From: Pegoplata infirma
Lineage: Eukaryota > Arthropoda > Insecta > Diptera > Anthomyiidae
Direction of reading: 5' to 3'
Length of the DNA: 64,000 nucleotides
NCBI GenBank assembly: GCA_963921195.1
Contig: OY992537.1
Coordinates: 12,825,716 to 12,889,715, forward strand
Positions 20,506 to 31,513 of the stretch are shown piece by piece. The notes beneath the pieces were generated by a model. The model saw nothing but the letters and a program-made list of their open reading frames with translations. It did not search any database and was not told the DNA's origin. The translations under genes and the position numbers were made by a program. Position 1 is the first letter of the stretch; each line of letters starts with the position of its first letter.

Positions 20506-22373
20506 CAGGGAGAGGACTTTCATGCAAATGCATGTTTTTTCCCTTTGGTCATAGAACATCAGAAACAATATATCTTTGCGAATCAAAGAATTTGCTTTAA
20601 AATGGCATCGATTCGTTAGTGCATATTTTTGCATATTTTGCTTAAAATGCATATTTTTGCATATTTTGCTATTATTTCGCTATAAATGCATATTTTTAGG
20701 TCATATTTTGTATAAATTTTAGTTTTTTAGCTAGGTTTTAGCATTTTTAGCTATTTTTAAAATTTTTTTGTGATAATTTTTTTGTATTAAAGCAATTATT
20801 AAATTTTTTAGATCATTTTTATTTTTTTTAATAACATTTTATACACTCTGTATATATGTATATTAGAGGTGTCCTTAAAAACGAAAATCACCTTTTTATA
20901 CCTAGTAGGGTCCTATATTGTTCTTTAGTATCTAAAAATGAGTGAGCCAAAATTTGGGGACAATCGGCTAAAAATAACTCGTGCCGAAAATGGATTGAAG
21001 TTTTGGGACATTCTTATAAGAACGAAAAACTCGTTTTTTCTAGTTTTTGGAAAAACATTGGTATTTGATATTTTTTGTTAAATTTTTTGTGAAATAATAT
21101 GAAAATGGTACTAAATTACCTTTTCAAAACGACTAATAAAATTAAAATCGGATGAAAAATAAGCATTTTACGCATACATGCCCCAGACCATTGTATGGTT
21201 TTTAGAGCCAGAATTTCAAAATTTTCAAAATTTTTAGGCAAAAAAATAGTAAAAATTTAATTTTACTTCATGATCAAATTGAAAACATGTTTAAGATTAA
21301 AAATAGCAGATATGGTAGTCAAGCTTTTTTTTTATTTGGCGCGGGTAGTGATAAAATTTCCGCGGATTCCAAATAAACTGCGTTTTTCTACAATAATTAA
21401 GCAAATTTTTGAAAATTTGTGCTCTATTGTGCGGATCGAAGTGTAAAACGTAAATTCTGTAACTTTTGAGAAATCGGATATATGCAGATATTTTGTATTA
21501 TAGAAATGTATAACGTCTCAAATTTGTCATTTCACCTCGACAAAAAGGGGTTAAAGATGCCCGAATTCTCAAAAAATTTACAGAATTTATGTATTTCACT
21601 TCGTATAATACAATACAGAAAATTGTTTCCCATATTTGCTAAATTATTTTAGAAAAACTCATTTTCTTTGGAATCCGCGGAAATTATATCACTACCCACG
21701 CCAAATGAAAAAAAAGTTTGACTACCATATCTGTTAGTTTTTATCTATAACATGTATTTAATATAATTATAAAGTAAAATTAATTTTTTTTATTTTTTTG
21801 CCTAAAAATTTTGAAAATTTTCAAATTTTGGCTTTAAAAACCATGCAATGGTCTGGGGCATGTATGCGTAAAATGCTTACTTTTCATCCGATTTGAATTT
21901 CTTTAAGCTTTTTGGAAAGGTAATTTATTACCATTTTCATATTACTTAACAAAAAAATTAACAAAAAATAGCATATACCAATATTTTTCAAAAAACTGGA
22001 AAAAACGTGTTTTTTCATCAGATAAGAGTGTCTCAAAACTTCAATCCATTTTCGGCACGAATTATTTTTATCCGATTGTCTCCAAATTTTGGCTCACTCA
22101 TTTTTAGATACAAAACTACAATTTAGGATCCTACCACGTATTAAAAAGTGATTTTGAAAAATTACCTTAGTCGTTAGGACACCTTTAATGTATATCTAAT
22201 CTTAAATTACGAGACTGAATTCAAATGTTATATTTTTTTTATAAAAGTAAAAAAACAAATGGATATTTTTGATTTTTAGTGCATATTCTAAGATTTTTAG
22301 TGCATATTTGAAGACTTTTTAGTGCATATTTTAGGCGCCTAAAACATTGTTTTTTAGTGCATGAAGGTCCCTG
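20506..22373. mobile_element. hAT-like element, TSD GTGATCAC, TGCATATTT-rich
   Basis: The ends are CAGGGA..TTTCATGCA and TGCATGAAGGTCCCTG, flanked by GTGATCAC at 20498-20505 and 22374-22381. The 8-bp direct duplication is itself palindromic. Both sides carry repeated 'TTAGTGCATATTTTTGCAT' motifs. The centre is another foldback (20862-22189). No transposase is seen. Confidence 0.85.
20862..22189. mobile_element. Foldback with ~600-bp inverted arms
   Basis: 'ATTAGAGGTGTCCTTA' at 20862 pairs with 'TAGGACACCTTTAAT' at 22175. Pairing continues inward, for example 'CATGCCCCAGACCATTG' with 'CAATGGTCTGGGGCATG', 'TTCCGCGGATTCCAAA' with 'TTTGGAATCCGCGGAA', and 'CAGATATGGTAGTCAA' with 'TTGACTACCATATCTG'. 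The loop lies at about 21520-21570. Arm divergence is visible, so it is not very recent. Confidence 0.85.
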
Positions 22374-22665
22374 GTGATCACATATGAAACATGTATGTGC
22401 ATATATGAACATTTTTCTCCGGGTAGTCAAAATTAATTGAAAATTTCAATTTTTATTTTTTTTTGAAAAAAACGCCATTTTGAAAAACCAACTTGGTATA
22501 AAAGGCTGAAAATTAAAGTCCAAATTGCATTTAGTACGTACTTAAACATATTAAAACAAAATTAATCGAAGGGTGTCGGGTCTAAAAGTGAGTGATTTGG
22601 ACTGGAATGCCCCATATATACTTTATGGGGTCCCCAACCGATATTTCGATGCGGTATCGATATGT

Positions 22666-23243
22666 ATTCGGTCACAATCCCAATTTTAGTTATGGGGGCA
22701 ATGTCCATAGGGATCATGTCCTGTCACCGCGAATGATGCCTCATTGAAATCTGAGAATTTTTCTTTAGCAAGAATTTCACATATGCTAAAAGTTTTTCTA
22801 TTGGCAAAGCACATCAGAATCTCTGAAATTTTCTATTTGGAAAATGCCACAGAATCTTGAAATGTTTCTTTAAGCAAATGTCTTTCTGGACAAAACATGT
22901 GTTGAATCTGATGTTTTATTTATTGAAAAAAAAAAAAAAAAATTTCCCCCAAACACAAGAGCTGCCTATGTGAGACTATTATTGTGTGTCCGTATTATTT
23001 TGTTGAATAATAATTTTATCCAAATAAGGAAAATACCCAGTCGTATGAGTGTTATTTTAATTTTGTATATGAGTTTGATATTACTCATACGCATAGGTGG
23101 ACAAATATAATGGTTTCATGAACTTAAAATCAAGCCTAAAAATATGCAGTAGAAAATATAAAGATTTAACAGCTTACTGTAATAAAAGCGGGTATATATA
23201 AATTCTCCACTTAACCATCCGCGTTAATGCTGGTTAGGGTGCC
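22666..23243. other. Unassigned DNA
   Basis: No element ends or gene recognised. A degenerate 'AGAATCT(C/T)TGAAATTTTTCT' theme at about 22755-22890 resembles the repeat within 25180-26350. A 17-base poly-A run lies near 22925. Confidence 0.45.
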
Positions 23244-23245
23244 TA

Positions 23246-23735
23246 CCCAGGAAATTTTGCATTACTAGTAATGAGTATAGTAATTAGTAATAATTATTGG
23301 TATGTACTTACTCATTGCAAAAATAATTAGTGCCTACAAGCTTACGAGTGGGGAGATAAATAACTATTTACCTATAACGAGTAAAATAAGTAGTTACTTA
23401 TAAGGAATAAAATAAATAGTTGCAAACAGAGTTTGAAATAACTATTTATCATTAGATTATTCGTTTTCGCGAAACTTTAAGCTAAAAAGGTAAAAAAAAT
23501 ATTGTTTTTTTCTGATTGGACTTAATTTCCCAAGTGAACTTGCAAATAAGTATTCATTTTTAACATTCTCAATAACTTATTATTTATATTATTGCAAATA
23601 AGTACTTACATATTACAATATAAGCCACTAGTTGCTTTTTGGACTAAGGTAATGCAGTGGGTAATGAGTAGTTGTTATAAGTAATGTAATTGGCAGTCAT
23701 TACTTTTCACAACACATTACCTAGTTTTTGCTGGG
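23246..23735. mobile_element. TA-flanked MITE, CCCAG(C/G)AAA ends
   Basis: The ends CCCAGGAAATTTTGCATTAC and AGTTTTTGCTGGG are flanked by TA (23244-23245, 23736-23737). The interior repeats 'AGTAATTA', 'ACTTATTA' and 'AAATAACTATTTA' motifs, and both ends carry 'ATTACTAGTAATG'-like or 'GTAATGTAATTGG' segments. A broken relative is at 9109. Confidence 0.82.
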
Positions 23736-23764
23736 TAGTCAACAAAAAAAAAAAAAAACAATTT

Positions 23765-24090
23765 ATGAAAAAGAAGTAAAAAAGTTAAATTCGGCCATGC
23801 CGAATTTATGTTCCTCCATGGAACCCCAGGATTAAATATATATATGCCGAATGTATTGATACCCTCCACAATGTAAAAAAGATTATTGTAAAAATATTTC
23901 CTTGATCGCCATTTCCACAGACAGACGGACATCGCTAGAATGTCTTAAAACCAATCACTGATCAATAATATACATCTAGTAACATCACTCTTAAGTACAG
24001 GGTATAACGAGTTTGTGCTGATGTTTACAACTATCCGGAATATTGATCCTAGACCCACGTTCAAGTATACCGATCGACTAAGAATCTCTT
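23765..24090. repeat. Fused fragments of B- and E-family repeats
   Basis: Bases 23770-24000 show 'AAGTTAAATTCGGCCATGCC', 'GATACCCTCCACAATG', 'CCACAGACAGACGGACATCG' and 'TGATCAATAATATACAT' (plus strand). From about 24000 to 24085, 'TTTGTGCTGATGTTTACAAC' and 'GATCCTAGACCCACGTTCAA' are the reverse of the right end of the E repeat at about 52480-52530. Confidence 0.6.
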
Positions 24091-24646
24091 TTTAGAATCT
24101 TATTTTTTTTGACTTGTTTATTTCTGCGTTGCATACTTTTAGGCGTGATTTTTTTTTTTTTTTTAATTGAATGCATGAAAATCGCTTTTCTATATTTTAA
24201 CCTGGGTTAACTTCTCTCTTTAAAAGAGTATAACTTTCTATACCTTTATGTGTGTATTGTTGTGTAAATATATTAAAGTAATACATATTGTATACAAAAA
24301 AAAAAGTAAATTGTAGGAAATGTTTGTGTTTGAGTTGGCAAACATTTATATAATATATGTATATGAAAGTAAATACAAACATACATGTTCAGGCGCGGAT
24401 CCAGGAATTTCATTTGGGGGGGGAGATTTTATTTTACGAAAAAAATATAAAAGTTTGTTTGGAAGCGGGGGTGGGCTTGTGTGTGAATTTTTGTTAATAT
24501 TTTTAATATTTTGTATCAACTTGAAATAAAAAAAAAAGTTTTTTTCTTAAATGCGGATCCAGCTTTTGGATTTGGGTGAAATTTTTTTATTTTCAAAAAT
24601 TTTTTTAAGTTTTACTTCATAAAAAGGCCGTTAATAGTCAAATAAA

Positions 24647-25118
24647 CGGGCTTATTCACAATTATGACTGACTATGTCTGTCATAAGTCTTTTTTTATGA
24701 TTTAAACAGTCAGAACATTTATATTTTTCAACACAAAAACTTTCGACATCTAAAACTGTCGAAACCTTCAAAACATATTTTTAAGTTTTTGTGTGCATAA
24801 AAATTCACTAAATCCCCTAATGATGATTCTCAAAGAGAATCAAAATATTGGAATGGAATAAAAGAATATTTATTTACAAGAAAAACTGGCCTCGAGCTCG
24901 AAGAATTTTTATTTACTTAAATTGGAAAGGTCGAATAATAACAACTTTTATTAAATTCAAAAATTTTAAAATTGCAACGATCATAAAATTGACAAATAAA
25001 ATTTTAAATTTTTGAATTTTGTTGTAGATTTGTATGGGAAAATATTGATATTATGACTTTTCAGTCATAACAATTGGCTTTTGACAATCGTAGTCAGTCA
25101 CAACTGTGAATAGGCTCG
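24647..25118. repeat. Inverted-repeat element, CGAGCCTATTCACA ends
   Basis: 'GGGCTTATTCACAATTATG' and 'AACTGTGAATAGGCTCG' face each other, extended by 'TGACTGACTATG' / 'CGTAGTCAGTCA'. It carries a 'GGCCTCGAGCTCGAAG' segment related to the palindromes at 27.3 and 61.2 kb, followed by the shared 'AAAGGTCGAATAA'. No clear TSD. Confidence 0.65.
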
Positions 25119-25179
25119 TAAAATTTTATATGTCTAAAAAATCTTACTGATTTTGATACTAAAGGTCCAATAATCCGAA

Positions 25180-26350
25180 ATAACGTTTTAGTAAGGTATG
25201 AAATTTTTATACATGTTCCTTGACAAAATTTCTCAGATGTTGAGATATTTTTACTTGAAAAAAACTCTTAGATCCTCATATATTTTTATATTGTAAAATA
25301 ACCCATTTCTGAGAAATTTGTTTTTAGAAAAATGTTCAGATTCTAAAACCTTTTGATAAAAAAGGTGTTGTAGTCTCAGATCGAATTTTCTATAGAAAAT
25401 ATCTCAGATTCGACATAATCTGAGATTCTGCGACATTTTTCTATAAAAAAATTCTGATATACTTTTCTTATAAAAAATCTCTGAAATAATTCTTATATTT
25501 TTTGTATACAAAAATTCTCCGATCCTGAAACACATTTCGTATTAAAAAAAAAATATTAGGATCAGTTTCTAAATATTTAATGAAGAAATTTTGATACACT
25601 TTTCCAAAAATAAAATCTTAAACTTTATAGTATTTTAAAATTTTACGATTTTAATGTAATCTAATGTATTCCAAGTCAATTTCTTAGATTCTCAAACATT
25701 TTTCATATAGAAAAATTATAATTTTTGTACACAATTTCAAAAGAAAAATTTCAATATTCAGAGACACATTTCATATAAAAAAATTATCAGAATCTTAAAA
25801 CAGAAAAATTTTTAGATTCTGAGAGATTTTTCCTATAAGAATAGATTTTGATAAAATCGCAGATTTTAAAAGATTTTTCAAACAAAAAAATTCTCACATT
25901 ATTAAAAATGTTTGCATAAAAAAAAATCGAAGATTCAAAAATATATTTCCGCATAGAAAACTAAGATTCTGAGAATTTTTTCCTGTAGAAATGTTATCCG
26001 ATTCTGAGAAATTTATTTGTAGAAAAATTCTTGTCAGATTCTGAAACATTTTTTCTAAAAAAAAATTCTCAGTGTCTGAGGGATTTTTTATATAGAAAAT
26101 TTTTAAGACATATTCATAAGATTTGAGATAATTTTTTAATCAAAAAATTCTTACATTTAGATAATATAATATATACATAAGTAGCAACATATTTTCTAAA
26201 GGTAAAGTCTTGAATTCTGAGACATTTTTCTGTAAAAAATATTTGAGATTCCTTTTCTTGAGAAAACGATAAGGAAAGTTATTCGGTTAGAAAATGTCCA
26301 CGACTCTTTTGACTTTAAGTTTCTTATATGAAATTTCATAAATTCTGAAA
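25180..26350. repeat. Degenerate array built on AGATTCTGAGAxATTTTT
   Basis: About twenty loosely spaced copies of 'AGATTCTGAGA(A/C)ATTTTT' alternate with 'CTATAGAAAAATT'-type A-rich links at irregular spacing of about 50-75 bp. The same theme appears after the related element end at 63422 (about 63690-63760). Probably an old internal array of the CAGG element family. Confidence 0.6.
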
Positions 26351-26441
26351 CATTTTATCCCCAGGATGTACAAAATTTCTTAGGATAGAGGTTATGTGTG
26401 CTGACGTAAATCTCTCCTTAGGGTTTTTTAACATCCTGGTC

Positions 26442-26555
26442 ATTTTCTTTCTATCTTTTTCCTTTTCCTTCCTTTTTTCCTTTCCCTTTCTTTCTTTCTT
26501 TCTTTCTTTCTTTTTTTTTTTCTTTCTTTTTTTTTTCCTTTTTTTTTTAAATCGT
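26442..26555. repeat. T/C microsatellite tract
   Basis: A polypyrimidine stretch (TTTC)n, TTTTTCCTTTTCC, then poly-T. The overlapping frames (poly-Phe/Ser/Leu and poly-Lys/Arg/Glu) are artefacts of it. It lies just inside the right end of the 24390-26603 element. Confidence 0.85.
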
Positions 26556-26622
26556 TTTGGGGGGGGAGAAATCCCATTCTCCCCCCCCCTGGATCCGCGC
26601 CTGTACATGTTTGTATATACAA

Positions 26623-27057
26623 TAGGGATATAACCATTTGCGTTTTTTTGCAAATATCAAAAAGGACCTATCATATTTAGAAAGTACATGAAAAATCAAG
26701 AAGAAATGTGTGTTCTTTTTTTCGCGAATGTTAAAAAAGGTTCGGCACCGATCGCGATGAAGTTTTCGCTAATATTTTTTTTTTTATTATTCGGAAAACC
26801 CGTATTTCTAGTGTCGAAAACCATTTTACAAATTTGTTATTGTTTTATTTTTGTTGTAAAACGACAAAAAGCCAAGAAACGGTGGATGGGAAGGAATCCC
26901 ACCATAAAACATAAAAAAATGTAAATTTATGGTGTTTTAGAAATTGCAATCAGTGCCGAAGGTTTTTGGACCAAAGTGTCCCCGGATAACGTTTTTTCTT
27001 ATCAGTATAAAATTGCCCATACGATTATGATAGGTTCCTATTTTGGTTATATCCCTA
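26623..27057. mobile_element. hAT-like MITE, 8-bp TSD ATATACAA
   Basis: The ends TAGGGATATAACCA and TGGTTATATCCCTA are flanked by exact ATATACAA (26615-26622, 27058-27065). The 435-bp interior holds a 78-codon frame (26688-26924) with no recognised domain, probably fortuitous. It starts only 11 bp after the TSD of the preceding element, so two independent insertions landed side by side. Confidence 0.92.
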
Positions 27058-27322
27058 ATATACAAACATTAATTTTTTATAAAATTTATATAATATTTTT
27101 ATATTTCTATTATTTACTTAAGGTGTAAAACATCTACTAAGTACTTAAGCTGATTAAAAATAATTCCTAGTATTTTTGGTAAGATTAAAGTAAATTTTTG
27201 GGGTAAATATCATAAATCTTCAGTTAAATAAAATCTTATATAAGTGTTGTTTTTTTATTTTTTGTACCAAAAAGAAACAAAGAAATAAAAATGAATTTAT
27301 TTGGCCTTTTTATGTATATTCG

Positions 27323-27998
27323 AGAAGAGTATTATTTTAGCTCGAGGCCCAAAATATTCTATTTATGATATTCTCATAATATATTTTATTTATTGCTTTA
27401 AAAAAGTTACTTATCTCATAGTACATCTGTACTGACCCAGCAAAAAATAATCGAGATTTTGGAAGCAGTGCATACAAGAATGCACTTGTGTAAGCGAATG
27501 ATTTTTGATGTTGTTGTATTTTTATGACATTCGCTTACACAGGTTTGTAAGGGAGAGATTTTGTTGGCATACTAACCTGCATACCGGTTGCAGTAAAGTA
27601 TGGCAGTGACTTAGAAAAATACTAAAACTATTTAAAAAAAGGCATGATTTCAATTCATATTCATTGCGCCGATATAAGCGCTCGAAAGAATTGCTCTAAA
27701 GTGGGACATTGCGAACAAATATCATGCCATACGTAAGCAGATTTGTAAGCAGACAACCAAAATCACTCCCTTACAAACCTGCTTATAGGCAAGCAGTATT
27801 TTTTGGTGGGGATCTGTTTCAGTCTTACTAAGGGATCTTCAGAAGATTTTAGAGAATCATTGTTGATTCTCTGAAGCAGATCAGTACAGATGAATTATGA
27901 GATAAGTTACTTTTTTAAAGCAATAAATAAAATCTATTATGAGACTATCATAAATAGATTTTTTTGGGCCTCGAGCTTGAATAATACTCTAATCGAAT
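27323..27998. mobile_element. Palindromic element of the CTCGAGGCCC type, interrupted
   Basis: 'AGCTCGAGGCCCAAAATATT' on the left mirrors 'GGGCCTCGAGCTTGAATAAT' on the right. Pairing runs inward through 'TTATTTATTGCTTTAAAAAA' and 'CATCTGTACTGA' / 'TCAGTACAGATG'. The left arm is cut at 27435 by the MITE 27436-27810. Termini related to 61190-61905. Confidence 0.75.
27436..27810. mobile_element. MITE with CCCA(G/C)CAAAAAATA ends
   Basis: The left end CCCAGCAAAAAATAAT pairs with the right end ATTTTTTGGTGGG. Internal hairpins include 'TGTGTAAGCGAATG' / 'CATTCGCTTACACA' and 'TTTGTAAGGGAG' / 'CTCCCTTACAAA'. The flanks read GA on both sides; removing one GA restores the arm of the surrounding palindrome. 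Confidence 0.75.
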
Positions 27999-29599
27999 AA
28001 AATTTTAAATAGTTAGAAAAAGCAAAATATAAAATCAGCAACGATTTTAGATATTATTGTAAAACTAAACTTTGAGAAAAAAGTTAGACCCAAGAAATTT
28101 GTTTTATCCATTTTTTTTTAAAACTGGATTCTGTTCTTGATTTCTATTTGTTTTTTTTTTTTGAATGTGCCCCATTATTAGTTTTTTGTGTTTCCTTTTT
28201 TTTAAATTACCTAAAAACTAAGTGAAGGGTAAAATTTTATAAGTCTAATGAATTATTATAGTTGCAAAAATAAAAAAAATACTAGGAAAAAAATATTATA
28301 TAAATTTTTAAAGAAACTTTAGCCATAAAATATATAAGCCATATTTTGTTTTCTGTCTGTAGTATTTTTACCCTACAAGCTTAAATGAAACTGGGACGTT
28401 ATAAAGAAAAGTTTGTAAAGTAGTTAAGACAATAGACGTTTAAATTAGGGTACAACATAGAAGACCTTAGCTGGTCATAGTTTTTCATGCAGTTGGTTTA
28501 CTGCTCCTTAAAACTCTTTTAAATGTTGTTTATTACTTATGGCAGCATATTGTTTTAACAAAAAGATTTTTGTAATAAAATAGGAATTTTATTTTATTTC
28601 TATAGTTTAAAGAACTTTAAATATACTTAAAAATTTAAGTTATCCTTTTATTATATTTTCTATTTACATGCCAGTTTATTTTTATCGATTATTTTTACTT
28701 TAAATTTTTTTATCTCTTAATATACAATTTTTTTTCTTTCATATTTTATATCAGTAAATTTTCTTACATTGATTGCTTTTTTAACCTTTTTACAAACAGA
28801 GCTATCAAAATAACAAATTGATGGTAATGATAAGAATAACATCATTATCGAAATTCAATGCTTAAATAAAAAGTAAGTTAAAACGATAAAAATAAAGTTT
28901 AATTTTCTTCAACAATTATTTAAGATATTTTAAGAGGAGGTATGCCTGGTGATATACGCCGATTTATTAATTTACTAGCATGCCAGCCCGAAATATCGTT
29001 ACCGGTAATTTTAAAAACTGGATAAAAGATGGATCAGAGTATTAGAGTGCCCATTTCTAAAATTTTTCCATACAGAATCTTTATGATGAATAAGGCAACC
29101 AAAAATAAACATTTAATTATTACATTTTAGCCCTAAAAGTATGCAACAACACATTCGTTATATACCTACAGTGGACGACAATACAATGGAAACTTTTCTA
29201 TAGTAGATGCAATTTGTTAAAGACAAATGTTGTGTTTTTCAGTTAAGTACATTTTTTAATATTATCCCCAAAGTGTGCTTTAAAAATGATAAAAATACAA
29301 ATAATGAAAGTTTCAAATAAATAACAACAGAGGCGCTATTACTCAATGTATGATCTGATGGGGATATTAATTGTGCGCCCTTTAAGTATGCTTTAAGAAT
29401 ATAACAAAAGTTCTGTTTAAAATAAATTCCACAACAGGGAGAGTCGAAGATTTGCTAATCCGTAAAAATATTAATATTTATTAAGTCCACATAATTAAAG
29501 GTAAATCATAATCCAAATCATTGCAACACACAGCTAAAGTTACCAATACTAAAAGGTATTATTATCAAACGAGTATTATTTTAAAAAATGTTATCTAGC
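27999..29599. other. Unassigned A+T-rich DNA
   Basis: No arrays or paired element ends are found. 'TACAGTGGACGACAATACAA' near 29169 looks like a Tc1/mariner-type end, but no partner is seen. The rest may be host sequence; no gene is supported. Confidence 0.45.
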
Positions 29600-29601
29600 T
29601 A

Positions 29602-30961
29602 CCCAGTCAGAAAAATACAATCGGGTCAGTGTCGGCAAAGCGTTGGCGAGAGTGGCCCAAACGCTGGCATAACGTCGGCAATATAAATTTACAACGTCTC
29701 CCCAACGACTTAGTGATAACGTCGGAGTACGGTCTGGCGACGCTATTTGCTGACGCCGGCAAGGCGTTGGATTTACAAATTTTTCAGTGACCTCCCAACG
29801 TCAAAAAATAACGTCAGAGGATGATTTTTCGACGCTTTTGTACATCTTAAAGAAAATAATATATGAGCAAATATTTTCCAAGACGGTAAAAGAACTTTTA
29901 TACTCATCTGATTTTTTTGTGGTTTTTCTTTGTTGTTAACCATTTTATGTATTTTTTTAATATACCGAAAAATTTCCCAAGAAAAAATGTGGCAGTGATA
30001 AAGGTACTCTGGTAACTGTTTATTATGCTTTTTTAATAACAGAGTTGCACTTTTTTAATTGATGTCATACATATTGTTTTTTACAATAAAGTATCAGGAA
30101 ACTGCTGCACCAAAAAAAAAAAAAAAAACAGCAAAACCAAAAGTTTTTTATTGAGAGCAAAATTTAAGACAAGAAAATACATTGAAATTCGATATTAAAT
30201 TCAAAACATTGATTTGAAAATAAATTTTTTAACATTTAATTTAAGACTAGCTGGACCCGGTCCGCGCTGCTGGGCCAGCTAGTAGCCTTTAGTTCAACTC
30301 GTGGTAAGCATTATCTATAGAGAAATCTCAACAAAATCGGTTCAGCCATTTTTGCATGATTGCGAAACGGACAGACGTAACGCTAAGTATAGTACAAACC
30401 AGATTTGTCATTTAGGCATCTTTATCGAATCGTGGATTAATATTGCCTAAAGTTCCAACTTGCGTCCTCGGTTAGTACTATCTGTGTGGCAAATTTAATT
30501 GAAACGGGTTTAGCACTTTTTGTGTGATTGCGGAAGAGGAAGAAATTACTTTTTATTTAATAAAAAAAGAAGTGTCATTTTTATACCCCTTTGTCGCCCT
30601 ATTATATGACCTACATTTCCCGCTCGGTTAGTGCTATCTTAGTGACAGATTCGGCTTAGCCGTTTTTGCGTGATTGCAAAACACCCAGACATAATTTTTA
30701 ATTAAATTCGGAGTTTTTCCTTGTCTGGTATTTTTTATTATAATTTTTAATTTTCTTTAGACTGCTGTTAATTTTTTTAACAAAACAAAGACTTTTTTAT
30801 TTAAAACTAAAAAATCAGTAAACTTGAAAATGGTTGTAAATTTAGTAAATACAGTGCTGCCGCAGCACTGCAGGAGTGGTGCTGACGCAACACGGGTGAT
30901 ACAAAAAAACAGTGTTGGGGAAACGCTATATTTTTATAACCGTCGGCAATTTCTGACTGGG
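29602..30961. mobile_element. TA-flanked element, CCCAGTCAGAAA ends
   Basis: The ends CCCAGTCAGAAAAATAC and ATTTCTGACTGGG are flanked by TA (29600-29601, 30962-30963). Subterminal regions are much G+C richer than the surroundings and repeat 'AACGTCGG', 'GGCGTTGG' and 'GACGC' motifs on both sides. The interior includes the degraded repeat at 30247-30700. No transposase frame; 1360 bp. Confidence 0.85.
30247..30700 (+). repeat. Degraded ACTAGCTGGACCCGG-type repeat with three sub-units
   Basis: It starts with 'ACTAGCTGGACCCGGTC', a lead sequence common in insect dispersed repeats (from memory). The segment 'TCGG(C/T)TTAGCC(A/G)TTTTTGC' with 'TGATTGCGAAAC' recurs at about 30338, 30510 and 30650, an approximate 155-170-bp period. 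Nested in 29602-30961. Confidence 0.6.
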
Positions 30962-31114
30962 TAATTTAAAAAATTTAATTTAAGCTTGATAGCGTCTAGA
31001 TTGAGTAAATACTAATTATGTCACTAGGGTCGATCTGGAAAATTAAATTATTAATAGACATTTTTCAAAACATTATTTTTAAAATATTTCTAAGTTGGTT
31101 TCTTACAAGTTCAA

Positions 31115-31513
31115 ACATTAACGTCAAAATTCATAAAAAATAAAAGCGTTTAATAACAGTTTTATTAATCGAATTTCCATACAAAACTTTCTTTATAAAA
31201 CTTTTGTAAGATTCTTGTTACTTTTATGAATTTTAAGGTAAAAATTTAAAAAAATAGTCCAATAGTTTTTATTCATTATTAAAAAAATTCAATCAAATAA
31301 TACAACCTCCAATTCTTTTGACCACCAATTTTTTTGTAAACAAAGAAAAATTTAAATTATTTTATTATTTCATTACTACACACTTAGCTGTATTAAAATT
31401 ATTAAACAATAAAATTTTTTCTTTGTCTACAAAAAATTTATTGTTTGTTTGGGTTGTTAGAAAAATTATTTGATTACAGAATAAAAACTATTGGACTATT
31501 TTTAAAATTTTTA
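31115..31513. repeat. Small palindromic repeat followed by a hairpin
   Basis: 31115-31240 is the third copy of the 3276-3379 repeat ('CAAAATTCATAAAAAATAAA' ... 'ACTTTTATGAATTTTAAGG'). Adjoining it, 'AAATAGTCCAATAGTTTTTA' (31252) mirrors 'TAAAAACTATTGGACTATTT' (31482), giving an inverted repeat of about 270 bp. Confidence 0.65.

Larger units (their letters stand above)
20181..22423. mobile_element. Element with CC(T/G)GAGAAAAAT ends holding a hAT-like insert
   Basis: The left end CCTGAGAAAAATTCAAACAT pairs with the right end ATGAACATTTTTCTCCGGG; CATATATG-type palindromic motifs are spread through both sides. The flank is TA on the right but GT on the left, so the TSD is uncertain. Related to the CCCGAGTAAAAA elements by terminal similarity. 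Confidence 0.6.
18331..22613. mobile_element. 4.3-kb foldback, GGGGCATTCCAG ends
   Basis: Arms at 18331-18500 and about 22430-22613 are inverted copies: 'GGGGCATTCCAGGCCAAATT' mirrors 'AATGCCCC', and 'CACTTTTAGACCCGAC' mirrors 'GTCGGGTCTAAAAGTG'. The probable TSD is ATAT, judged from the intact B copy. All elements between 18.87 and 22.43 kb lie inside it, so they entered after it, or were carried by it. Confidence 0.85.
17830..22665 (+). mobile_element. B-family repeat split by the 18-22.6-kb nest
   Basis: B sequence runs from 'GCGGACACTTCCCCCTCCC' through 'GGGGGCGGGCC', 'GTGCAGGACTCTTAATTTC', 'AGACATATTCGTGC'-like sequence and 'AAAATCGATCAATAATATAT' to 18330. It resumes at 22614 with 'ATATATACTTTATGGGGTCC' and 'GATATTTCGATGCG'. 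Joining the two flanks restores the arrangement in the intact copy at 35160. Confidence 0.75.
24390..26603. mobile_element. hAT-like 2.2-kb element, 8-bp TSD TACATGTT
   Basis: The ends CAGGCGCGGATCCAGG and CCTGGATCCGCGCCTG are next to G and C runs, flanked by exact TACATGTT (24382-24389, 26604-26611). It contains a nested inverted repeat (24647-25118), a long degenerate array (25180-26350) and a T/C tract. Another end of this type, CAGGGGCGTATCCAGG, begins at 63422. No transposase frame is visible. Confidence 0.9.

Noticed and set aside
26336..26653. Lys/Arg/Glu-rich frame
   Set aside because: It follows from the T/C microsatellite read on the minus strand.
26688..26924. 78-codon frame within a hAT-like MITE
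   Set aside because: No transposase, zinc-finger or dimerisation motif is recognisable and the length fits chance.
29169..29420. TACAGTGGACGACAATACAA considered as a Tc1/mariner element
   Set aside because: No inverted partner end or transposase remnant was found downstream.
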